Source: Schistosoma mansoni
Taxonomy: Eukaryota; Platyhelminthes; Trematoda; Strigeidida; Schistosomatidae
Direction of reading: 5' to 3'
Assembly (NCBI RefSeq): GCF_000237925.1
Contig: NC_031495.1
Location: forward strand, 42,900,200-42,964,199
Length of the DNA stretch: 64,000 nucleotides
Both the position numbers and the translations under genes were made by a program. Positions 11,212-20,989 of this stretch are shown here, one piece after another. The notes beneath the pieces were generated by a model, which made no database searches, was not told the DNA's origin, and saw nothing but the letters and a program-made list of their open reading frames with translations. The stretch's first letter is position 1. Each line of letters begins with the position of its first letter.

Positions 11212-11641
11212 CTGAAATCAAGAGAATTCATTACAAATTTACTGAGTAAAAAATCGAAGTACAGTTGCCTTTTAGTGGAAATATAATCTTATATATATCC
11301 AATCATTAGTGTTTTTTGTGAACAAACAGTTTCAATGAATGTCATTGAAATGGTTTAAATGATTGATTATTTTATATTCAACAGACTTAAATCTTAAACT
11401 TCACATAATAGTACACTTTAGAATTGCTAAGTATTTCACCATGTAACATAACACTAAAAACTTATGAATCTGATAAAGCTCGGTATTCTGCGCAGATGTA
11501 TGAAGGTAAAACTTATATTTTGTCAAACACTCCGATTAGTTTTTGCTTAATTATTATTCAGTGAAGATTATGCAGACGAAGTGAGAAACTGTTTGTTTAT
11601 TTAAAATTAAAAGACAAGCGTTTTTATATAATATTTCTAAC
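11212..11641 (-). other. SYNRG intron
   Basis: This 430-bp AT-rich intron has canonical borders and no visible repeat. Confidence 0.7.
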
Positions 11642-11819
11642 CTGCACAACATTATAAGCATTTTTCTGTATTGGTAATTTTAACGGAGTATTATTAATTG
11701 CTGTAGCTAGTGAATTCGAATGAGAAAGCTTATCAAAAATTTCAATCGGTTTTGATGCATTAACAGAATAACTAGTTTGAAAATTTCCAAACTCTTCATC
11801 AAATAGGTAGTTGTGAGAG
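11642..11819 (-). CDS. SYNRG: Gamma-synergin exon with a DEEFGNFQ motif
   Basis: The exon encodes one partial Ser codon and 59 codons. It contains LFDEEFGNFQ, an acidic-phenylalanine motif of the kind (DDFGEFQ, DDFQDF) that vertebrate synergin uses to bind the gamma-adaptin and GGA ear domains. The ear-binding role here is inferred from motif similarity. Its phase (1 in, 0 out) fits the exons on either side only if the upstream intron uses a GC donor. Confidence 0.82.
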
Positions 11820-12695
11820 CTAAAAAAGAAGTAATTAGAAATAAAACCAATTTGAAGATATAAATGTTTAAGTATAATTAACGGTCAAATAATGAAGGGG
11901 AAAAAGCATCTTCAAGATTAAGTCAGAAATAACAACCGAACAGGTATCATACGAAAACTAGTGACTACAATAGAATTAATTCAGGGAACTCTTCTTAAAA
12001 TTCTAGTCTATCGACATGAACTGGATCAGCCTTGACAGAGTAATCTCACAGACACGAAACAATCAGTTGGTATTTAACTATGCACATCACATATGCTGTC
12101 GACAAATCACTCTAACATTTATACATCGACGACTACAGACCATAATAGATATTTAGTTCCTGTCTTTTGACCATTAAGCACTGAGATAAGATGAAACATG
12201 TTTGAGTACAGTCATGTTAATATCTTAGTTAGATAACTGTGGTGACAATAATATTTTCACTAGCATACAGTTCATAAAGGTGTAGTCGATTATCACGCTG
12301 TGAATATATAAGTATTTAAAGAAAAACCACACATATTATTCGTGAAAATTACGTATGAAACTACTGATGTTGAAATGAAGTGGCGAAACACGAAAATACG
12401 GTAGTTTATCCAATAACACCATGGTCATAAAAGTTAATCCAGTTTTGCTCGGATAGTTTTAAGTTATCAAACTCAATCAGGAATGTCGAAGAGTGGTTTG
12501 ATGAGTTTGGATGGTTTTCGATAGATAATAAATTTGAGATCGATACATTGAATAAGACATGATAGCTACTAAAGGACTTATCAAAAGTTGGGTAACATAA
12601 AGAATACATGATTATAAGTATAAAGATATCAAAAGTAAACAACCAGATATTAACAAGTAGAATGAAAGTGGCTAAAATCTAAACATATTACTTGC
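11820..12695 (-). other. SYNRG intron with a GC-AG boundary
   Basis: The intron starts with GC at plus 12694-12695 (read on minus as ATGAG|GCAAGT) and ends with CTTTTTTTAG-type pyrimidines at 11820-11821. No exon or repeat is seen inside. Confidence 0.65.
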
Positions 12696-12781
12696 CTCAT
12701 GACTGATTTTTCCTGTCCATTAATATCAGCTTCTGTAGCGACTTTCGGGATATTATTACTATTAAGCTCTGGTTGCTTAAC
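12696..12781 (-). CDS. SYNRG: Gamma-synergin exon before a GC donor
   Basis: The 86-nt exon has 28 codons and two bases, with acceptor tttcag at plus 12782-12783. The peptide is low complexity and polar (PELNSNNIPKVATE), as in the disordered linker of synergins. Only a GC donor gives the phase needed by the next exon. Confidence 0.72.
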
Positions 12782-13410
12782 CTGAAAACCCAAAATCAGC
12801 AAGCAGGTGAAAGAAAAACACTAAAACAGAGTAGATAAAGTATAAAGAAAAAGAGATGGTACTAAAATGCTATGAAATAGAATACTAAATTCTCCTTTCT
12901 TGTAATTACTGATTGTTGGTTTCACCGGCTTTGATGTCTTCCTCAAGAGGTCAAAAATATATGATGACCGATACTCTTCAGAAAGTTTGCATAATTAACA
13001 GAGTTATAGGATTAAAAGTAGTGAGGTAGAATGCCAAGTTTAGTGAAATAGTAAGGTTTTTTGATAAGTCATGAGTCTTTATAGATTTAAAACTTGCTCT
13101 TCCCACTAAATTTAGAACACCCATATGAGTAGATGACAATCCGTTACACAAAAAAGAATATAGCTAATGAAAACTTCCATAACTGGTTGTAATAAGACTA
13201 TTTAGTTATAAACATCTTAAGAAATAGATTAGTGGAGATGGGCATCAAAGCCAACAGTATAAGATAAAGCGGTAAAAAAGTACATTAATTTGCTATATAT
13301 CGGTAAATGCCAACTTAACAAAGAGAAGCAATGCTCAGTGTTGAATGTATACCAGATCAAGCGACCAGAAGTTTTTGGTGGGGTTTTATTCTCTGAACTG
13401 GATCGTTCGG
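12782..13410 (-). other. SYNRG intron, upstream part
   Basis: AT-rich with no exon seen. It leads into a Penelope-type hammerhead-like segment. Confidence 0.5.
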
Positions 13411-13453
13411 TCGTGAAGCTTTCATCGTCCTTCGAACGACATCATCAGCACGA
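13411..13453 (-). ncRNA. Hammerhead-like ribozyme motif with intact core
   Basis: On the minus strand, a 5-nt stem I strand (TCGTG) is followed by the full core CTGATGA (13448-13442). A stem-loop II of about 17 nt comes next, then GAAA (13423-13420), a very short stem III (AG/CT), a UH-type cleavage position, and the complementary stem I strand CACGA (13415-13411). This is the layout of the minimal type-I hammerheads reported from Penelope-like and retrozyme elements. All core residues are present. Stem III is only about 2 bp and one base before stem II is unpaired, so activity as a monomer is doubtful. Confidence 0.55.
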
Positions 13454-13767
13454 AATTCGACAAGAAGTTTTCCCATAAGCATGATCATATGACTAATCAT
13501 GAATTAAAAGATGAGTCTCTGTTTCTGAAAGTCTCATTGTTTCAGGACTGGATGTGAACCCTAAACACTACATATCCTTAAGAACAAATAGGAAGTCATC
13601 AACAGGTTCAGTACCCAACAAATTGTTTACTTTAAATAACTAAATAGACAATGAGATTAGATCTAAACAGTCCAAAATGTAACTGAAAATCATAATATTA
13701 ACGAAATCATATACATCATGACAAGGCAATAAATTGAGCATTTCCCAATGATTAGAAATTAAAGAGT

Positions 13768-14807
13768 GAAGACATGATAAGATATCTTCACCCTCCGCCA
13801 AATGTTAGAACATCGTCATACTTATCACAAACCAACAATCGTAGTGTTTCTTGACATGTGAACCGCCTTCGATTTTTTGCAGAGGATTGTTATCTGGGAT
13901 TGCCTATTAAAGAAAGGTGTGTCTGAAAACTGTTTTAACATCTTGAACGCCCCATATACTCACACCTCAGATAGAGTGAAAACATACAACCACCTCCATT
14001 AATTCATTAAAGCGATGGGATCAGGCAGGGTTACCGAATCTCAATATTCCTCTTCAACTTTCACATCCTGATATTCTGGAAACAGCTCTGATGGATGTAG
14101 GTAATGGTGGTGTGGATCTGTTACTTGGAGAAAAAGACTTTTCAACCCCGAGTATGCGGATGATATTGTTTTACTGTCCCATGATACCCGAGCCATGCAA
14201 CCCACATTTAATCAGTCGGTAGTCAGTGTCTGTAGGCGCGGCTTGTGCTTTGCACCTTCCAAGTGATATTGAGCAGATAGCAAAGCCGAGAAGTTCATAT
14301 ATCTGGGTATCTGTTGAGTAAGTTCTGGTGTTGGCGTCAGTGATGAGATCAATTCACGTACAGTGTCGGCCAGAGAGGCTTGTGCCAATCTGGGCCATCT
14401 TTGGTGTCTTCGTGATGTTAGTCCGGCTGTAAAAGACCGAGTGTACAACATGTCATCGAGAGTGGTTTTGCTCTATTCCTGTGAAACGTGGCCTCCGAGT
14501 TGAGGATGTTAGACGACTCTCTGTGTTTGATCACTGTTTTCTCGAAGGATTTCTGACATTCAGTGGCAACACCATGTTAATAATGTACAGGTTTGGCACC
14601 GTGTGTTTGGACACAGAGACAATAATTTAACTGGTGTCACCATCTTGAAACATCGACTTCGGTGGCTTGGACATGTTTTACGAATGTCGTCCCACAGAAT
14701 TCCCCACCCTCATTTTCCCTTCCTATTCTCATTGTTTTGTGTGGCATATATATATATCTGGTGCCCACTTTTACCAATATTGATGTGTTCAAATAAAGAA
14801 ATAAGAG
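13768..14807 (+). mobile_element. LINE A copy 2, 5'-truncated, with TSD
   Basis: This copy holds the RT middle to 3' end only. It is flanked by the 10-bp direct repeat attaaagagt (13758-13767 and 14808-14817), with about 20 nt of extra sequence at the 5' junction. It lies opposite to copy 1. After 14701 the body jumps to the last ~70 bp, the conserved tail ending caaataaagaaataag, so the 3' UTR is internally deleted. It sits in a SYNRG intron, antisense to the gene. Confidence 0.88.
13793..14701 (+). repeat. Arm 2 of the ~0.9-kb inverted repeat
   Basis: This is the partner of 8099-9011. The two arms lie about 4.8 kb apart inside the same transcription unit. Confidence 0.9.
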
Positions 14808-14872
14808 ATTAAAGAGTATTTCTAATCCTATTTTATTGACAGTTGATATGACAAACGTAAAAAATAACTTAC

Positions 14873-15458
14873 AGAGGTATTAAAAGAAGCAAAATCAGAC
14901 CACTCAGGGTCATTTATAGGTGGGGTTCTCGATGAAACGAAATGCGTGAAGGGATCTGGTATCTTGTAAACAGAATTATTTAATGTGCTGGAGTTTGTAG
15001 ATGACTGAATAGATTGGTGACGAGAATCGCTATCCAAGTGGTTGGAAAATGCAGAAAATGCTACTATGGGGGGTTGAAAGGGAAACTTTGAACATCCTGA
15101 GACCAGTGAATCTCGAAAACTAGTTGGGAGATTTTCATAAGTAACTAACTCCGGCCCAGAAATCGTATCTGTAAAATTGGACAGCCTACTGGAGTTAGGG
15201 ATTTGTATCATAGGGACAGGTGGACATATTTGTTCGTAAAGTGATTGGATAGTAATAGTTTCGGAAAGAGAACATGATTGGAATTCCCATTGCTTACGTT
15301 GTACCAGGCCGATTAAAGCTAAGGCAGTCACTAACTCAGTCGGTGTAAACCAACCAGGTCGGGTGCAGCTTGTAAGTGACCAAATATGATACAATGTTTC
15401 TGTGCTCAAATTCGACGAGCGAAATATCTCGTAAATTATTGAGCTGTCGAGACCATAA
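14873..15458 (-). CDS. SYNRG: Gamma-synergin exon: EH domain, second half, and linker
   Basis: The exon is 586 nt (195 codons). It carries most of the EH domain: YGLDSSIIYEIFRSS, then LYHIWSLTSCTRPGWFTPTE and LVTALALIGLVQR. The vertebrate synergin EH domain has the same IWALANRTTPGKLTKEELY pattern, which lacks a typical EF calcium loop. EH domains bind NPF-type peptides. A disordered Ser/Pro-rich linker follows, ending in PEWSDFASF, another candidate adaptor-ear motif. The acceptor is cctag at plus 15459-15460 and the donor is GTAAGT, phase 0. Confidence 0.88.
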
Positions 15459-17109
15459 CTAGGAAAGACAAAAAAATTTTCAGATCACGAAACGTTTAAC
15501 TGATCAAACCAAAATGCTTGTTACAGAAATAAACAGAAACTGGGAATTATTTGTGGCCATCTGTGGAATGTGAAGCTAACTGACCTGGTTTGAGCTATAC
15601 TTCAGTATTTAATGCAAGCAATTCACTCACAAATAACACTTAACTGAATGTGGCTGAAATACAACGAGCCCATTTTGCAGGAACAATAATTATGCATTTA
15701 CTTTTTTCTGTCGTTATATTATGGGTCCCGAAATCTTCCTATACAACCTTTTCTCCTTCCGAAATCCTACTACGACTACTACTACTACTGATACCGTTAC
15801 TATTCCTAATACTCTTGGATTCTGCTTTATAATCTCATCTCGCTGTTCTAATGTGTTGTGACAACTTGAACCAATGCGCATATGTCCCAGGTTTAACGTT
15901 GAATATGACCAAATGACTGACTAATACATTCGTCACTTTTAGTTAGAACCGTTATTAGTTATCTCACAAGTGTTCAATCGACTTATTCCGATGGCCTTGT
16001 TTGTGATTGGCTGTCATCGTAGGCTATATCGTCTTCATGTGCCTTCGGATCTAAGTTGATTGTCTTTGTCGATTGACCTCTGGTCTTGTAACCGGTCGAT
16101 CTCTTTCGTATAAGTTCAAAGAATCGGTCAATGTCGATGTACCTAGTGATTGTTAGTTGATCTGAGTCTCAAGCTTTTAGAAATTTCTTGGCATTCTTGG
16201 AGATATCCGAATCAAAATTTTTGATGTTTTTCCAGTAGAATTCGTTCCAATGGCGTTTTTTATGCACTATGAAGTAACAAAAGAGCATACTTTCACATGT
16301 GTTAGGCGCAGAAAATGTCCAGAACGACAATGAAAGCTAGGCCATCATACCACCTAGATCGCAGAAATCAACACCTCTAAAGGCATCTACTTGACCTACA
16401 AATTTTCTGCATTATTTCAGCACATGCAGCTGCTAAAAGAGCAACACTTGCTTAATTTCAAAGAGATCTAAATTAATTATATGCCAGTATAATCAAGTTA
16501 TTGTATATCTATAACCCAATAAAGGATATCACAAAAAATAATGATATATGCTCACGGTTTTATCTAGTTATTCCTTTAAGCACTTTAGCATATTTCATTA
16601 TTTACAAACAGAGTATTGAAACCTCATCAGAAAATTACACTTCTATTTATTTACATCCCTTACTTGAATTTAAACCAACAGAGAAAGTACGAAAGAAAAA
16701 AAAAGTGAGCATATATTCTGTCAAAATGACATTTCTACCTACTAATCAACAACTTCCATCAACCTATTAGTTTCAACTGATAGTGACAGAAATGTACGCG
16801 AAAGCTTTTATCCCTAGAAATATTTTAATCTGTATAAGTATAAGGTTACAATGGATCATTATGACTAAAATCTTAAATTAGTGCTTGTGATGTAAACCCA
16901 GATAGTCCCTTCCTCTGGCCTAATTACTAGACAACGTAAGACGTGGGACATATTCGTTGATTCAAGTCACCATACCACATCAGCACAGCGAGTTGAAATT
17001 ATTAATATGAACACCAGATTAGTATAAGTAATAGTATTAAGACGTAAAGAAAACTATCAACTAATATATACATTAAGTGTAGACTATACAAAGATAATCT
17101 TAAACACAC
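15459..17109 (-). other. SYNRG intron with unassigned, less AT-rich segment
   Basis: About 15860-16440 is visibly less AT-rich than its surroundings and may be an old repeat, but no motif is recognised. A short segment at about 16965-17040 matches 63050-63130. Confidence 0.5.
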
Positions 17110-17330
17110 CTTGTTGTAGCGGCACGAATGGCATTGCCATAAATTGGTGGTAAAGAAGAGAAATTCACTAACCAAGAAGGTTTCTTTAAAGAAGTGGCTG
17201 GAGAAAATGACTTCGCAGTATTCAGATATCCAACCTCCGGGAAATCAAGTAAATGCGATGGGTTCTCACACACTTGATCAGTTGAAAATACACCAGAGAT
17301 TTGGTCTGAGAACTTACCACCACGACTAAG
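17110..17330 (-). CDS. SYNRG: Gamma-synergin exon: start of EH domain
   Basis: The exon is 221 nt (73 codons plus two bases), with acceptor aaactag and donor GTGTGT. It ends in SWLVNFSSLPPIYGNAIRAA, which matches the vertebrate PPWIYNESLVPDAYKKIL segment at the start of the EH domain. The split Ser codon joins the next exon exactly. The first 45 residues are polar linker. Its start phase (0) does not match the end phase (1) of the next upstream exon found, so an exon between 17331 and 19161 is probably missing from this annotation. Confidence 0.82.
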
Positions 17331-17419
17331 CTAGTTTTAAAGAAAAGAATTCACGCGTAAGATAAAATGGATTGGGATCAACCTGATACGTGTGTAGCGG
17401 TTCATGATGCTGACTGATA

Positions 17420-17915
17420 ATAGGACAAATAAGCTTGATTTGCTTATGGTGTTGGAGAAATGACCGTTTGCCGGCCAAAAGACTAGTACAATGTGCAGTA
17501 ATTTGCTGTTACTTCATGGATGTGAAATAGGGCTTTACAAATAGAGGTTATTCACAGGGTGTTAGTATTCAATCATATTTATCTTCGAAGTACTGCTTGT
17601 GTCTGTTGGGACCTCTAAGTGAATACCGTTAAGGTAAGACGCAAGTTACCAAAGTAAGTATGCTGAATAGATCAGTTGAGGTGGCTAGGACGTGTATTAA
17701 GTAAGCCCAACCACCGCCTACCTCGACACAATGGTGGCTGGCGCAGGAATAGGTTGTGAGGAAGATATGGGAGACCATGAAGTAATAAACTGTTGCACTG
17801 ACCCGTTCAGGTAGGTGCTAACTACTTGGTTGGAGTCCATGTGATTTTCGTAACCAACATTTAGAGACTTTGACTTGTCTCAGAATAATCTGTAATGCAG
17901 CAGATGGATCCACCT
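17420..17915 (+). mobile_element. LINE C 3' remnant, degraded
   Basis: Frames shifted against each other keep traces of a LINE C-terminus: a LRWLGRVLSKPNHRLPR-like stretch near 17675-17725, and a GGW...RKIWETMK region. Stops are frequent. The same family is seen at 33560-34365. Confidence 0.6.
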
Positions 17916-18486
17916 TTTGTGTCCCCTTATATACCAAGTTTCTATATTACCTTGCAACTTTTTAATTTATGGATCTACATTTTCTTTTTAAATCATATCT
18001 TGTATGTCTTTTCTACTACCCCCAATATTCTTACTACTTATAGTGCTCTAGGATGTTGCTTTGCTGTGGTGTTGAAACTTGAACAGACGCATGTGACTGA
18101 TCCACTTATTAAATGCAGGTAATGAGTCATATTGGTTTTATGATTAATAAAACTCTGCTGTCTAAACAGAATTAGATGAAGTTGATTTTAATCATGTAAC
18201 TAACTGGTCGAAAGCCCGGAGTTTTGACCATTAAACGCACTACCGATAAGATTACATGGGAAATATAGCAGAAAACAGTACACAAATAATTATATCATCA
18301 CTAAAAATAAAAATTAAAGTTGAAAATTTATTACACAGGGATAGTGTCAACCATTCAATAATATTTGGAATGCGAATTAGGATGTTAAGATTTGGCATTA
18401 GAGGGATTACATACTAAGTCAAAATAACAATGCACAAACGCGCATTAACTTAAGTCGTCCAACCGCATACCGTAAAGGTAAAGTTA
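17916..18486. other. SYNRG intron
   Basis: I see no exon or clear repeat. Confidence 0.4.
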
Positions 18487-18609
18487 CCTGCTTCAGTCTG
18501 GGCACCTGGGCAGTATCACAGCCCTCACACAAATCAAATGAGGTTTGTGAGGCGCATATTTATCTGGCGCCTCCTTGTACCAATATTTATGTGTTTGAAT
18601 AAGTAAATA
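18487..18609 (+). mobile_element. SINE R, 3' fragment with TSD
   Basis: A 5'-truncated copy of 123 bp, flanked by the 13-bp direct repeat aaaggtaaagtta (18474-18486 and 18610-18622). It ends in the shared tail gtaccaatatttatgtg plus an A-rich run. Truncation with an intact duplication is the usual outcome of target-primed reverse transcription. Confidence 0.9.
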
Positions 18610-19161
18610 AAAGGTAAAGTTAACAAAATAAATAGCAAATAAATCGAAATAATTGTGCCCATAGTTATACAAGGATATGGTTCGATGAAGGATGGGTTCG
18701 CAAGATGAAATTTAAAAAATAGGTTACATGCCTTAAACTCTACCTCAATAACACGAATATATGCATCCTTTTTAGTTGGCCGGATCTAGACTATCCTATT
18801 ATTCCATACATTTCACTATTGGCTTATTTTGCCTTATAACTCGCTCATCATAACCATTGGGAACACATTTACGTTCCATTGTTTTTTCTTCACCTGGCGT
18901 TGCCAATTCGGTGAAACGATTTTAAGTGGTAGATGAGTAATTGATATCTGCCAGTGCTTAAATACCATAGTGAATAATGAATTAAGAACGATAACTGAAG
19001 AAAGAATCACTTGAAAATAACATGAAAATAAAGATGTATATTGAATCTACAAACCGGATTTTGGGTAGAAATACAAGAGTGAGGAGCTTCAGGCAAAGTT
19101 GTTTTGACCTTGGAAACAATTGAAACATCTAAAAAGATATAGCATATCGATCTGGGCATAC

Positions 19162-19319
19162 CATCTTTGCTTGTGACGAAACAATTGTCCAGTGCAAGCT
19201 TTTTAATATATTCATCAATATGAATTTCCTCTGTTTTTCGTGATAGCATATGTAACCTTAGCTGAGTACTTTCGAATCTCCTTCGCTGCTGTTCGAGTGA
19301 TGGACCGCATGAGCTAGAA
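19162..19319 (-). CDS. SYNRG: Gamma-synergin exon: coiled-coil segment
   Basis: The exon is 158 nt (52 full codons with one base at each end), with acceptor tgcttag and donor GTATGC. The peptide SLEQQRRRFESTQLRLHMLS is a basic Gln/Arg coiled coil like the FEEQKQKLRLLSSVKPK region near the vertebrate synergin N-terminus. The upstream exons with the start codon are not identified. Confidence 0.75.
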
Positions 19320-20319
19320 CTAAGCAAATAAATAAGTAAATTCGCTTACGTGGAAATATTTGATTTACTAATCATCTTGATGCTATTTATTCAGGCAAGT
19401 TACCAACAACCTCGGAGAATAGGGTCATGCATATTTCACATGACACTGAAAGAAATCACACCATTATGGCACTAATCCAATGTCCAAGAAAATCGACCTC
19501 AAAAAGTGAGATCCAACTAAAAGAGAGAAGTTAAACCGTATTAAAAAACTATTTTGATGAACGTCACGAAATAAATACTTTGGTGATCCGTTCTTAGAAA
19601 CCTATCTTCACTGATGTGTGAATAGAATACTTAATTTCATTGAATGAACATAATAAATTCTTTCAGTGAACCATCAAAAGATGTGTAGTGAAATCTTTGA
19701 AGGAAGCTAACATAAAAACCTATTGACAAGCCTGAAATGTAAAAGAAATAACTGTCACTTAATTTACGCCATGTAACCAGAACCATCCTAGCGATAACTA
19801 TAAGAAATATAAAACACAAGTATTTGGTGTGAAGCTGAATGCAGAACATTTGGCAGATGTTTACAAACTGAGGCCAGAAACTATAATAAATATGTCGATT
19901 TCGCTTTCAGTAATATGTTGTCATTTTTTAACATTTTACTGTAATCAGCGCGACAACCTTACTTAGGGCGGTAGTGGACAGCAGTGCTTATCAACATACA
20001 TTAGTCACAAGAATGAATGTTCCTCCCTACTAATACGGTATATATCCGGATTTGACAGACGTACAGCTGTGAGCCTACGGGAACACAGCAATAACGACAT
20101 AATCACCAAGACATCTCACTGATTAGTATCAAAATTTCGATAGTGAGTATCAACACCCATCGAAATTCCTGAGTCCGAAGTTGTTTCAAAATAACTTGCA
20201 AAAACTATGGAAATGAAAAGCTCTACGAAGAATTCTGTAACTTTTAGGTTTTCATTTCAGGAACAAAGAGCAAAATATAGGATATAGGCATACTTGGAGC
20301 AATATATATTGCAATATAT
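19320..20319. other. Region upstream of the known SYNRG exons
   Basis: I see no exon I can support. It may be the first intron of SYNRG or its promoter side. Confidence 0.35.
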
Positions 20320-20709
20320 ATAGACATAGTGTTAGTGGGATATAGATTGGATTAAGCATGTTTTATGCATGATGGTGTTGCTGCGCGCTGATTGGTTAAT
20401 TTTAAACCGATCAGCCCGGGCATATTATTGCAGAAAAATCTATAAGCTTCTTATGCATATACTATAAATATATGAACGATATTTAAACTATTGATTGCTG
20501 ATTGCGGATTTGCTGTTCACTTATTATTATTATTTTGAATACAATTTGATTCCTGTTCAACGTGTTCTGATTTTGGGGTCTTGTCGAGTGTCATAGTATA
20601 AGAATACTAAGCAATAGGAATAGCTGGGTCGTTTATATAGCAACAACCACAACTATAACACATAGTATACTAGGAGGTATATATATACCTCCTAGTATAC
20701 TATGTCTAT
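20320..20709. repeat. Perfect palindrome split by a solo LTR
   Basis: If the LTR and one target duplicate are removed in silico, 20320-20329 and 20666-20709 form a perfect 54-bp palindrome with 27-bp arms and no spacer, centred on TATAT/ATATA. The intact right portion alone (20660-20705) is a 46-bp perfect palindrome. Confidence 0.9.
20330..20660. mobile_element. Solo LTR, 331 bp, with 5-bp TSD
   Basis: The sequence starts TGTTAG and ends ATAACA (short inverted ends, TG...CA) and is flanked by the 5-bp duplication catag (20325-20329 and 20661-20665). No internal gag or pol region is present, so this is a solo LTR left by recombination. The length is close to the ~328-bp LTRs I recall for the gypsy-type Boudicca element of S. 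mansoni, but I cannot compare sequences here. Strand cannot be set without the family consensus. Confidence 0.88.
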
Positions 20710-20989
20710 CAAAATTCAGGTTTCTCATTCAGAGTACCTTTGAATATTATTCGACGTATTATCGCATTGTTCACAGTAAGAACCACAGTGAAAGAAAATC
20801 ACGAATTACCTGGTTATAGTTATACCAAAAAAACCACTTGTACATCAAAACAGTAGACTATGACCTTGAATTGAGTATACCGGGTACCTACTAAATCCAA
20901 TATCGTCATGGTGAGCAGTTTCATACTAAATGAGATATTACTATCATTACCAACATAATCAGTTAGGATGATTCAAGTGCTTGAAAACG

